A stretch of 64,000 bases of DNA from Anaerolineales bacterium (GTDB lineage Bacteria > Chloroflexota > Anaerolineae > JAAEKA01), in assembly GCA_020634615.1 (NCBI GenBank), contig JACKBI010000001.1:62001-126000 (forward strand). The letters are read 5' to 3'. The notes below the pieces were generated by a model. It was given only the letters and a program-made list of their open reading frames with translations. It searched no databases and was not told the origin of the DNA. Shown here in pieces: positions 53,088 through 61,856 of this stretch. The translations under genes and the position numbers were made by a program. Numbering within the stretch: the first letter of the stretch is position 1; each line of letters starts with the position of its first letter.

Positions 53088-54464
53088 ATGAAACGAGTAA
53101 ACATGACCCTTCCGCGGACGCGCAAAATGGCAGTGCAGTTGGCATTGACCGTCGCAACGCTGCTTCTGCTGGCAGCCTGCTCGTCGGACAGCGCTGCTCC
53201 CGTGCCGGAAACCAGCCAGCCCTTACCTGTGGCCACGCCGGCAGCAGCCACCGCAACCGCGCTTCCTGCCACGCCAACGCCGACAGCTACCGACACGGCG
53301 ACAACCGCGCCGCCGCCGTCGGACACGCCGACTGCAACACCAAGCGCGACCGACACGCCTGCCCCAACGCCGACTGATACACCCACGCCGGCGCCCGATC
53401 TGTCAGCCCTGAACGTGGAACTGGCACAGCTGGTCGACGGACTGGATCAGCCGGTCTTGGCCACGCATGCCGACGACGGCAGCGGCCGGCTTTTCATCGT
53501 CGAGAAGGGCGGGACGATCCTGACGCTTGGCGGAGATGGCGCGCAGCCGCAGCCTTTCCTGGACATCACCGGCCGCGTCGGCAGCAGCTCCAGCGAGCAG
53601 GGTTTGCTGGGCCTCGCGTTTGATCCTGACTTCGCCGCCAATGGCCGCTTCTTCGTCTACTACACCGACCGCAACGGCGACACCGTGATCGCCCGCTTCC
53701 AGGCCAGCGACGACCGCGCGACAGGCGAACCTGACAGCGAGGTCGTGCTGCTGACACAGGACCAGCCGGCCGGTAACCACAACGGCGGCATGCTCGCCTT
53801 CGGTCCCGACGGCTACCTCTACGCCGGGCTCGGTGATGGCGGCGGCGCGGGCGACCGCTACGACAACGGCCAGAACCTGGGGACCATCCTGGGAACGATC
53901 ATCCGTCTCGACGTCAGTGGCGACCAGGCCGTTGTGCCGGTCGACAACCCGTTGGTCAGTCAGGACAGCGCGCGCCCTGAGATCTGGGCCTACGGCCTGC
54001 GCAACCCCTGGCGTTTCAGCTTCGACCGCGCGACAGGTGATCTGTGGATCGCCGATGTCGGCCAGAATCAATGGGAGGAAATTAACTTCCAGCCGGCCGG
54101 CGATCCGGGCGGAGAAAACTACGGCTGGCCGATCACCGAAGGGACTCACTGTTACGGATCGGACACCTGCGACACCGCCGGGCTGACCATGCCAGTGGCC
54201 GAATATGAACACGGGCCAGGCTGCTCAGTCAGCGGTGGGTATGTTTACCGCGGCGCGCAGCAGCCAGCGATGCAGGGAATCTACTTCTACGGCGATTATT
54301 GCTCAGGACAGATCTGGGGACTGGCGGCAGGCGCTGATGGCCAGTGGCAGGATGCCCAACTGCTGGACAGCGACGCGCAGATCAGCGCCTTCGGGGAAAC
54401 CGAAAGCGGCGAGCTGCTGGTGGTGGATTACGGCGGAACGATCTACCGGCTGGTGAATCGGTAA
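53088..54464 (+). CDS. PQQ-dependent sugar dehydrogenase-like lipoprotein
   Basis: Predicted 458 residues. A basic N-terminus and a lipobox LLLLAACSS are followed by a Thr/Pro/Ala linker to about residue 105. The rest is the six-bladed GSDH beta-propeller: DQPVLATHADDGSGRLFIVE, GLLGLAFDPDFAANGRFFVY, AGNHNGGMLAFGPDGYLYAG, YGLRNPWRFSFDRATGDLWI and ADVGQNQWEEIN. His in GNHNGG and Arg in YGLRNPWR are the usual catalytic and PQQ-site residues. It probably oxidises a sugar or sorbosone outside the membrane. Convergent with a cupin gene seven bases downstream. Confidence 0.9.
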   Translation: MKRVNMTLPRTRKMAVQLALTVATLLLLAACSSDSAAPVPETSQPLPVATPAAATATALPATPTPTATDTATTAPPPSDTPTATPSATDTPAPTPTDTPTPAPDLSALNVELAQLVDGLDQPVLATHADDGSGRLFIVEKGGTILTLGGDGAQPQPFLDITGRVGSSSSEQGLLGLAFDPDFAANGRFFVYYTDRNGDTVIARFQASDDRATGEPDSEVVLLTQDQPAGNHNGGMLAFGPDGYLYAGLGDGGGAGDRYDNGQNLGTILGTIIRLDVSGDQAVVPVDNPLVSQDSARPEIWAYGLRNPWRFSFDRATGDLWIADVGQNQWEEINFQPAGDPGGENYGWPITEGTHCYGSDTCDTAGLTMPVAEYEHGPGCSVSGGYVYRGAQQPAMQGIYFYGDYCSGQIWGLAAGADGQWQDAQLLDSDAQISAFGETESGELLVVDYGGTIYRLVNR

Positions 54465-54471
54465 GCGCGTC

Positions 54472-54960
54472 CTAATCAAGCGCCAACGGCGGCCCCAGCA
54501 ACTCCATGCCGTGGGCGCGCCACAAGGCCGGATCCTGTGGCGGCATCGCGTCTGCTCTGGTCACCTCGCGAAAGAACGCCTCCATCTGGCCGGCGGGCAT
54601 GAATGCAATCAGCATCCGGCCGCGCGCGTCGCCGATGTGCGCCCAGACGTGCGGCACGCGGCGAGGCGCCATCAGCGAGTCGCCCGGGTTCATTCTGATC
54701 CGCTCCTGTCCAACCTCGATAATGAATTCGCCTTCAACCGCATAGAACCACTCGTCCTGCTCGAAATGCAAGTGCCGCGCAGGACCGCCCTTGGCATGGA
54801 ACGTATTCTCGATGATGAGCAGACCGCTGCTGTCCTGCGGCACAACTTTGAAAGCGATGACGCTGATGCCGAGTCCGCGATGTTCGCCGAAGCGATCTTC
54901 GCCGGCGGCAACTACCAGGACGGGTGACTCTCCACCGGGTGACCGTGTAATCGTGTTCAT
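54472..54960 (-). CDS. Cupin domain protein in the trpE operon
   Basis: Predicted 162-residue protein. The core reads HLHFEQDEWFYAVEGEFIIE (motif 1; His-x-His and Glu) and GDSLMAPRRVPHVWAHIGDA (motif 2; His). The C-terminal helix (MPAGQMEAFFREVTRADAMP) is common in quercetinase-like cupins. Start is ATG at 54960 with TTGAGGA before it. It follows the SDR gene by 23 bases and is the last gene after trpE. The reaction is unknown. Confidence 0.82.
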   Translation of the reverse strand: MNTITRSPGGESPVLVVAAGEDRFGEHRGLGISVIAFKVVPQDSSGLLIIENTFHAKGGPARHLHFEQDEWFYAVEGEFIIEVGQERIRMNPGDSLMAPRRVPHVWAHIGDARGRMLIAFMPAGQMEAFFREVTRADAMPPQDPALWRAHGMELLGPPLALD

Positions 54961-54983
54961 TTCATTCCTCAATAGGTGGGATG

Positions 54984-55730
54984 CTATTTCCCGCCGGCCA
55001 GGTCAATAAACGTTCCCGTGGCGTACGAGGCTTCGTCCGAAAGCAGCCACAGGATTGCCTGCGCCACTTCGATCGGGTGCCCGCCGCGCTGCATCGGGAC
55101 CACTGCTTTCACCCGATCCACCCGGCCAGGCTCGCCGCCGAGGGCGTGGATGTCGGTGTAGATGAAGCCCGGCCTGACGGCGTTGACCCGGATGCCTTCC
55201 GTCGCTACTTCCCGCGACAATCCGATGGTCAACGTATCGACTGCGCCTTTGGACGCGGCGTAATCGACATACTCACCGGCAGAGCCAAGACGCGATGCCA
55301 CGGAAGAGACATTCACGATCGCGCCCCCGCTGCCTCCGTATCTGGTTGACATGCGTCGCACCGCCTCCCTGGCGCACAGGAAATAGCTGGTAACGTTGGT
55401 GGTCAATATCCGGTTGATGCGCGCGGCATCCATTTCGTCGACCCGCATCTGGGTTTCCAGGGTGCCGGCATTGTTGACCAGCGCCGAGAGCGCGCCCAGT
55501 TGCCTGTCGACAGCCGCAAACAAACCAACCACGTCCGCTTCTTGGCTGACATCGGCCTGCACGGCGATGGCCGAGCCGCCATTGGCTGTGATCTCTGCGA
55601 CGACAGCCTGGGCGGCCGGCTGGTTGGCCAGGTAGTTGACACAGACAGCGTAGCCGCGTTCAGCCGCCAGCAGCGCGGTTGCCGCGCCAATGCCGCGGCT
55701 GCTCCCGGTGATGAGGATCACTTTGTTCAT
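54984..55730 (-). CDS. Short-chain dehydrogenase/reductase
   Basis: Predicted 248-residue SDR of the classical type. The cofactor loop is TGSSRGIGAATALL, NADP preference is suggested by the basic Arg after the first Gly, NNAG stands in ALVNNAGTLE, the catalytic Ser in VNVSSVAS and Tyr/Lys in YVDYAASKG. Reaction may be 3-oxoacyl or glucose dehydrogenase-like; unknown. ATG at 55730 lies eight bases after the trpE stop with AGGTG before it, so it is co-transcribed with trpE. Confidence 0.9.
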   Translation of the reverse strand: MNKVILITGSSRGIGAATALLAAERGYAVCVNYLANQPAAQAVVAEITANGGSAIAVQADVSQEADVVGLFAAVDRQLGALSALVNNAGTLETQMRVDEMDAARINRILTTNVTSYFLCAREAVRRMSTRYGGSGGAIVNVSSVASRLGSAGEYVDYAASKGAVDTLTIGLSREVATEGIRVNAVRPGFIYTDIHALGGEPGRVDRVKAVVPMQRGGHPIEVAQAILWLLSDEASYATGTFIDLAGGK

Positions 55731-55738
55731 CACCGCAC

Positions 55739-57238
<1,500 letters not shown>

Positions 57239-57250
57239 CGTTGGTCCTTT

Positions 57251-57329
57251 AGTTCGGTAGTGTGATAGTGCGGTAGTGTGGTGGTGTGAGAGTGCGGTAG
57301 TGTGGTAGTGCGGTAGTGTGATAGTATGA
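57251..57329. repeat. Degenerate tandem repeats of GGTAGTGTGATAGTGC type
   Basis: About five imperfect units alternate GGTAGTGTG and GATAGTGCG or similar. They lie between the S23 stop and trpE. Related ACTATCGAACTA units lie at 57761-57786 and 59141-59156. Confidence 0.75.
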
Positions 57330-57361
57330 TTGAAGAGCGGTGGTTGTGTGACTGTGGGGAA

Positions 57362-57733
57362 TCAGGATTTGCGATTGCGCAGGTGGGTGATGAGACCGTT
57401 GATGAGTTTCTTGGTTTCGCTGGCTAATCCATAGGCGGCATCAAGTTCGCCCTGCGAAATGTACTCACGGTCGAGTGCAAGGTACAGTTCTGACTGTACT
57501 TCGCTGGCCGAGCGACGCGCGAACTTGAGGAAGCGAATGAATTCGGCTGTGGTGCCAGAGTCGTAGCCCTCGGCAATGTTATGCATGGACGAGCCGGCCG
57601 CATCGCGAATCTGGTTTCTCAGCTGGAAGTCCTTCGCGAAGCGTGCGCCGTCGGTCAGATCATAGATCATGTTCGCCATGATCCTTGCTTTCTGCCACGC
57701 CAACAAATCCTCAAATCGTCGTATCAGCGGCAT
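57362..57733 (-). CDS. Four-helix-bundle protein of the S23/IVP family
   Basis: Predicted 123 residues: RRFEDLLAWQKARIMANMIY, then RDAAGSSMHNIAEGYDSGT, then FIRFLKFARRSASEVQSELY and a last helix. This order (F-x-x-L-x-x-W, S-x-x-x-N-I-A-E-G, E-F-x-x-F-L-x-x-A-x-x-S-x-x-E-x-x-x-x-L) is the S23 four-helix-bundle family, first known from intervening sequences in 23S rRNA genes. It lies between the T-box leader and trpE, where it is transcribed with the tryptophan gene. AAGGAG stands nine bases before the ATG. Tandem repeats lie on both sides. Function unknown; it may have come in as a mobile unit. Confidence 0.9.
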   Translation of the reverse strand: MPLIRRFEDLLAWQKARIMANMIYDLTDGARFAKDFQLRNQIRDAAGSSMHNIAEGYDSGTTAEFIRFLKFARRSASEVQSELYLALDREYISQGELDAAYGLASETKKLINGLITHLRNRKS

Positions 57734-57760
57734 GATCCTCGCTCCTTTCCGGACAAATGC

Positions 57761-57786
57761 ACTATCGAACTATCGAACTAACGCAC
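57761..57786. repeat. ACTATCGAACTA repeats upstream of S23
   Basis: Two overlapping ACTATCGA units and one ACTAACGCAC. Together with 57251-57329 they bracket the S23 gene. Confidence 0.65.
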
Positions 57787-57841
57787 AAGAAACGCCTCTT
57801 GTCCCGCGCGCGCAGTCGTGCGCTTGCAGGGACGAGAGGCG
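57787..57841 (-). terminator. Conditional terminator of the tryptophan T-box
   Basis: Reverse strand: CGCCTCTCGTCCC (57841-57829) pairs with GGGACAAGAGGCG (57805-57793) with one mismatch, a 23-base loop, and is followed by TTTCTT. The hairpin competes with the antiterminator formed with the T-box motif just upstream. Confidence 0.8.
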
Positions 57842-57940
57842 TGCTCGCGGTGCCACCCTGGTTAGGCTGGGAAAACAAAACCCTGCGATGCGGCGCAGGG
57901 AACGTCATGCCAGCCTCACTCTGCGGAGACGGTTTTCGGT

Positions 57941-57995
57941 GATCAGTAATCAGTAATCAGTAATCGGAAATCAGTTATCAGACACTGATAACTGT
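57941..57995. repeat. AATCAGT tandem repeats plus perfect hairpin inside the T-box linker
   Basis: ATCAGTA is repeated three times (57942-57962), followed by CAGTTATCAG-aca-CTGATAACTG (57972-57994), a perfect ten-base-pair hairpin with a three-base loop. Confidence 0.85.
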
Positions 57996-58245
57996 CTACT
58001 GATGACTGTTCACTGACTAGCGGAAACGATCTCCAGCGCCCTGATAACGGTGGCGTCTCCGGAGGAAGCTACTTGATGGTTGACCATTGTTCACTTCTCG
58101 ACTCCCCGGTCCACGTTTTCCCGTGCTGTGGGCACGGTTCTGTCGGCGCTGATGCCGGCTTTTCAGCAGCCGCCGGCTCTCTGGAACCCGCTTCGACAGA
58201 CACTCTTCCGGTTCGTAGTCTTTTGTGTGTTCGGTTGTGGCGGCG

Positions 58246-58274
58246 ATTATGCCACAGCAGTGCTGGCGAGTCAA
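58246..58274 (-). promoter_or_regulatory. Sigma70-like promoter of the T-box/S23/trpE transcript
   Basis: TTGACT (58274-58269), exactly 17 bases, CATAAT (58251-58246), with extended TGG before the -10. The start of transcription falls near 58239, directly ahead of stem I. It overlaps no gene; the lipoprotein gene ends at 58299. Confidence 0.75.
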
Positions 58275-58298
58275 GGCGACTCAGCGCTCCAATCTCCG

Positions 58299-58952
58299 CT
58301 AGGGAACGAACGGAGTGCTGGTGGGCAGCGCGACAGGCGCGGTGGTGGCCGGTGTTGCCTTGATGGATATCTCAAAGACATAAGGATCGTCGTACATCTG
58401 GTCAAGCGGCACTTGGTCTCCCAGCGGCGGCGCTGTCGATGCATCGGTGAAAGCGCCGCTGGCTGTGCCTGCTCCCTGCTCATTGAAGATCATGTGGAAG
58501 TTATCGTAGTAGAACGGTTCTTGCGCCTCGTCTGTTGCATCCTGGTCCCAGTCGCGCGGATTCGCGCCGAACATCCTTGGCGGCTGGTGGCTGATGCCGC
58601 GGATGTCAACGAACCAGACCATTGGGTCTCCAGCGAGTTCAGGGCCAGACTGAATGCCGGCTTGCTGCCATTCCGCTACGATCTCATCGACTGGACGCCC
58701 CTCAATCTGCGCCGCAGTCCGCGCCTCGGAGTCCCGCAACCAGGCATTCAGCTCGTGCAGCGGAACATGTGCGACATAGACTTGTGTCTCTTCACTGTGC
58801 ATGGCGTTTTCATCCCCGCTGCCGCGCAGCGTCATCTCGATGATCGAGACTCGTATCGTATCGGCGTCTGTGGCCGGCTGCAACAGTGGTTGCGAAGCGC
58901 AGCCGGCAAGCATGATCGCCAGCAAGCTCACAAGCAACAGATAGGTTCGCAT
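58299..58952 (-). CDS. Lipoprotein of unknown function with possible phase-variable promoter
   Basis: Predicted 217 residues. Signal: MRTYLLLVSLLAIMLAGCAS with lipobox LAGC. The mature protein is acidic and has HSEETQVYVAHVPLHELNAW, DSEARTAAQIEGRPVDEIVA and PFYYDNFHMIFNEQGAG; it ends in a Thr/Pro-rich stretch. No family is recognised. The ATG at 58952 has GGGAGG ten bases before it; a longer upstream frame is open but includes promoter sequence. The promoter has a C11 run in its spacer, suggesting expression can switch by slippage. Confidence 0.75.
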   Translation of the reverse strand: MRTYLLLVSLLAIMLAGCASQPLLQPATDADTIRVSIIEMTLRGSGDENAMHSEETQVYVAHVPLHELNAWLRDSEARTAAQIEGRPVDEIVAEWQQAGIQSGPELAGDPMVWFVDIRGISHQPPRMFGANPRDWDQDATDEAQEPFYYDNFHMIFNEQGAGTASGAFTDASTAPPLGDQVPLDQMYDDPYVFEISIKATPATTAPVALPTSTPFVP

Positions 58953-59019
58953 CGCTCCGTTCCTCCCTTCGCGATTCTCGCCAAGCCTAACCGCCGAAAT
59001 AGCGGTGTATTCTGCTGAA

Positions 59020-59048
59020 ATTATACCACGGGGGGGGGGGATTGGCAA
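59020..59048 (-). promoter_or_regulatory. Promoter of the 58299 lipoprotein with C11 tract in the spacer
   Basis: Reverse strand TTGCCA (59048-59043), 17 bases, TATAAT (59025-59020) with extended TGG. The spacer consists of AT, eleven C and GTGG. Any change in the number of C alters the -35/-10 distance. Confidence 0.65.
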
Positions 59049-59152
59049 GGGGTTTGTCGACTTGCAGACGGTTCGGTTTACCGTGAGGTTGCCACAATCC
59101 GTCATTGATGGCGCGAAATCTCCTGGGGCGCGGACACTAACGAACTATCGCA

Positions 59153-60444
59153 CTATGGCACTTCAGACAGCAAACCGGTCGTTGCCAGGATCACATCGTC
59201 AACTGCGATGTCGCGCACACAGCCATGCTCTGGCAACGCAGCCTCAGGCCAGTCCAGCTTGTTGCAGGCGATGCATGGCCAGTCCGACGTGACGACTACG
59301 TGCCGCGCCGGATCGCCCCACGGGCCAAAGGTGCGCCGGTCCACCGGGCCGTAGAGGTGGACGGTTGGCGTTCCCACGGCCACAGCCAGGTGCAGCGGCC
59401 CGCTGTCGGGGCCGACCACCAGCGCGCAGCGGCGATACACCGCTGCCAGTGTTGCCAGATCGGTGCGTCCTGCCAGTGAGCGGACAGAGCCGGCCAGTTC
59501 GCCGTCCACACCCAGCCCCGCCAGCACCGGGTCGATCAACGCCGCCTCGCTGGCTGAACCGGTGAAGACAACCTGCACACCGTGCCGTTCGATCAGGACT
59601 TGCACCAGCGCGACCCAACCCTCCGTTCGCCAGCGCTTGACCGCCGCCCCGCTGCCGGGATGGATCGCCGCAAGCGGTCGGCTGTCGTCCAGTCCAGCCA
59701 ACAACTTCCCCGCCGCCCGCTCATCTTCCGCCGTCACCTCAAACCGCATCCGTCCCAATCCCCGGCTTTCGGTCTCAAGTCCGACGCCCCGATCCCCAGC
59801 CCCCAGTCCCCACGCCCCACACCCCACGCCCCATCCCCCACCAGCCCCAGATTCTGCACCACCTCGTGCCGGCCGCTGATGTAAGGGGTAGCCGACGTCA
59901 GAAACGGTCGCGTGGACGGCATGTCGTAGCCAATGCGCCACGGGATGCCGGCTTCAGCCGCCAGCCATGCGCCCCACCAGTGATCGAACCGCAGGATGCA
60001 GGCCAGGTCGAAGCGTCCGCCGGCCAGCCGGCGCGCCTCGCTGCGCAGAAGCATGTAGGGCGCGATCGGGTTGCCCTTCCGCCGGCGCGTAAAGCCGGGG
60101 AAAGCGCAGGTCAGCAGTTCGTCGATGTCGGGGTTGTCTGAGAGGACGGGAACGCCCCACGGCCCCACCAGCGCGGCGATGTGTGCGTCGGGGAAACGTT
60201 CACGCACCAGGCGCAGCGCGGGCGTAGCAAACAGCAGGTCGCCCAGGTGATCGGGGCGGATGAGCAGGATGCGCTGCGGCGGAGTGTCGGGGAGCGGCGC
60301 AGCAGCGCGGTAGCGCCGTCCTGCCAGCCGCAACAACGCCAGGCGAGTCTGCTCGCGGCGCGTGCCGCCGGCCGAAGCTGCCAGATCATGGCGGTGTTTC
60401 TCAGCCAGCGCGGCTCGCTGTGTGTGTGGGGAGATTGGTGTCAT
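59153..60444 (-). pseudogene. Glycosyltransferase family 9 (heptosyltransferase-like), split by a frameshift in a G-rich insertion
   Basis: The N-terminal frame (60444-59734) has RILLIRPDHLGDLLFATPAL (GT9 start), GVPVLSDNPDIDELLT, and ends with junk after HEVVQNLGLVGDG. The C-terminal frame resumes at RMRFEVTAEDERAAG and has AIHPGSGAAVKRWRTEGWVA, VVFTGSASEAALIDPV, VGPDSGPLHLAVAVGTPTVH and LYGPVDRRTFGPWG, ending at 59153. Together they make a full two-domain GT9 of about 400 residues. The interdomain linker holds a G-rich insertion (59752-59850) that shifts the frame by one base. Either a pseudogene, a slippage-controlled gene, or a sequencing error. Neighbouring glycosyltransferases suggest a cell-surface polysaccharide role. 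Confidence 0.82.
59787..59849 (-). other. G-quadruplex-like motif in the GT9 interdomain linker
   Basis: The reverse strand has at least seven runs of four or five G separated by two to four bases (for example GGGGCGTGGGGTGTGGGG). It is the non-homologous part of the gene. Confidence 0.8.
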
Positions 60445-60466
60445 TCCGGGGCGAAGTTTCCGGCTT

Positions 60467-60552
60467 GTACTCGTACTCTTACTCGTACTCCTACTCGTCC
60501 GGATTCGAGTACGAGTAAGAGTAAGAGTAAGAGTAAGAGTAAGAGTAAGAGA
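60467..60552. repeat. GAGTAN hexanucleotide hairpin array
   Basis: TACTCN hexamers (60467-60497) are followed by an eight-base loop and GAGTAN hexamers (60506-60552), the last six being GAGTAA. The arms pair except at some variable sixth bases. Same element type as 8161-8257. It lies between two glycosyltransferase genes. Confidence 0.9.
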
Positions 60553-61842
60553 TCAACCGTTGCTGCTCAACGTATCGTACACCGCCCGCAGCCGGGGCAC
60601 GATGGCCTGCCAGCCGTAGTTGGCTTCCACGAACTGCCGGCCGGCCTCGCCTTGGCTGGCCCGGCGCACCGGATCGCGCAGCAGCGCAACCGTGGCCGCC
60701 GCGAACGCGTCCGCATCGTCGGCAAACGCGACGATTTGCTGGTCGTTGAGCGGGAAGCCCTCGCAGCCCAGCCGGGTCGAGACCATTGCGCTGTGCATTG
60801 CCATCGCTTCCAGCACCTTGAGCCGCGTGCCGCCGCCGATACGCAGCGGCACCACGTAAACCGCCGCCGAGGCAATGTGGGCGCGGATGTCGGGCACCCA
60901 GCCGGTCACAGTGATCCCCGGCCGCCCGGCCAGCGCCTGCACGCGTGGGTGCGGCTCCTTGCCGACGATCACGAAGCGGGCTTCCGGCTCCTCGCGCTGG
61001 ATCAGCGGCAGCACCTCGTCGGCGAACCAGACCACCGCGTCGATGTTGGGACGGAAGTCCATCTTGCCGGTGAAAACCAGCGCCTTGGGACCGTAATCGG
61101 GCGCCTGCGAATCGCGCTCGCGGCTGTAGGCAGCATAGTAGTCGAGATCGACCCCGTTGGGCACGACGGTAATATCAAGCGTCATGTCCAACGTGCGCAG
61201 CGCGTCCCGGTCAGCGTCTGAAACGACGATCACCCGATCGGCCTGCTGGCAGATCTGCCGCTCGTAACGGCGCAGCTTGTTGACCTGAATGGCGGAATAG
61301 GCGGCGGCATGCCAGCGCGCCGGACGACGCACGTCGGTCTCCCAGGCGCGCTGTTGCAGAACATATTCGGCGTTGTGGTCGTCAAAAACCAGCGCCGGCC
61401 GGCCGATGGGAATCCCGGGCAGGTTCTCCTTGACACGCGCCGAGCGCCACAGTGGATGGTTCGCCAACCACAGGCCGTAGGGCGCCATCTCGATCCCCTC
61501 GATCTGGACGATGTCGTAGCGGTACTTTTCCAGCAGCGCGCCCAGGCGGGTTTGGAAGGTATCTGAGGCCAGCCGCAATGCCATGTCAGGCAGCGGAGAC
61601 GTCAATGTGGTGACCACACGCCGCGACGTGGAGCGGACGGGAGCCGGCGCCGAGTCGACCACCGGCAGCAGGCGCGGCAGCGGCGTGTTGCCTACCGGGT
61701 CGTCGCCCTCCTGCTGAAAGCAGAGCAGATGAACTTCAAAGTCATCAGCCAGATTGATGAGGAGGTTGTAGTTGCGAATCGTGGTGCCCTGGTGCGGGGG
61801 ATAAGGCACCTGCGGGGCGAGAAAAAGAATACGACGCGGCAT
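60553..61842 (-). CDS. Glycosyltransferase family 4/1
   Basis: Predicted 429-residue GT-B enzyme. N-terminal acceptor domain begins RRILFLAPQVPYPPHQGTTI (QG with the acceptor loop); the donor domain has ALVFTGKMDFRPNIDAVVWF, FVIVGKEPHPRVQALAG, YVVPLRIGGGTRLKVLEAMA (E-x7-E type with GGGTRLKxLEAMA) and VSTRLGCEGF. This resembles Stp1-type sugar transferases of exopolysaccharide systems. ATG at 61842; no good SD. It lies 14 bases downstream of the other GT4 gene in one operon. Confidence 0.88.
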   Translation of the reverse strand: MPRRILFLAPQVPYPPHQGTTIRNYNLLINLADDFEVHLLCFQQEGDDPVGNTPLPRLLPVVDSAPAPVRSTSRRVVTTLTSPLPDMALRLASDTFQTRLGALLEKYRYDIVQIEGIEMAPYGLWLANHPLWRSARVKENLPGIPIGRPALVFDDHNAEYVLQQRAWETDVRRPARWHAAAYSAIQVNKLRRYERQICQQADRVIVVSDADRDALRTLDMTLDITVVPNGVDLDYYAAYSRERDSQAPDYGPKALVFTGKMDFRPNIDAVVWFADEVLPLIQREEPEARFVIVGKEPHPRVQALAGRPGITVTGWVPDIRAHIASAAVYVVPLRIGGGTRLKVLEAMAMHSAMVSTRLGCEGFPLNDQQIVAFADDADAFAAATVALLRDPVRRASQGEAGRQFVEANYGWQAIVPRLRAVYDTLSSNG

Positions 61843-61856
61843 GGCTGGACCGGCGC

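Larger units (their letters stand above)
57787..58239 (-). promoter_or_regulatory. Tryptophan T-box leader (riboswitch)
   Basis: Leader RNA that senses uncharged tRNA-Trp. Read on the reverse strand: the stem I base GACT pairs with AGTC (near 58104-58101); the distal loop AGAGAGCCGG lies at 58182-58173, followed by GGCTGCTGAAAAGCCGGC; the specifier loop reads AACGTGGACC with UGG at 58113-58111 (Trp) followed by A; and the T-box motif AGGGTGGCACCGCGAG is at 57859-57844. A terminator follows. The linker between stem I and the antiterminator contains a repeat insertion (57941-57995). The specifier agrees with trpE in the same transcript. Stem II/III details were not folded. Confidence 0.9.

Noticed and set aside
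57251..57329. Tandem repeats considered as coding for a repeat protein
   Set aside because: Units vary in length and the frames are short; the region lies between S23 and trpE with no SD inside it.
60467..60552. Short regular repeats considered as a CRISPR array
   Set aside because: Units are six bases without spacers and in two inverted arms.
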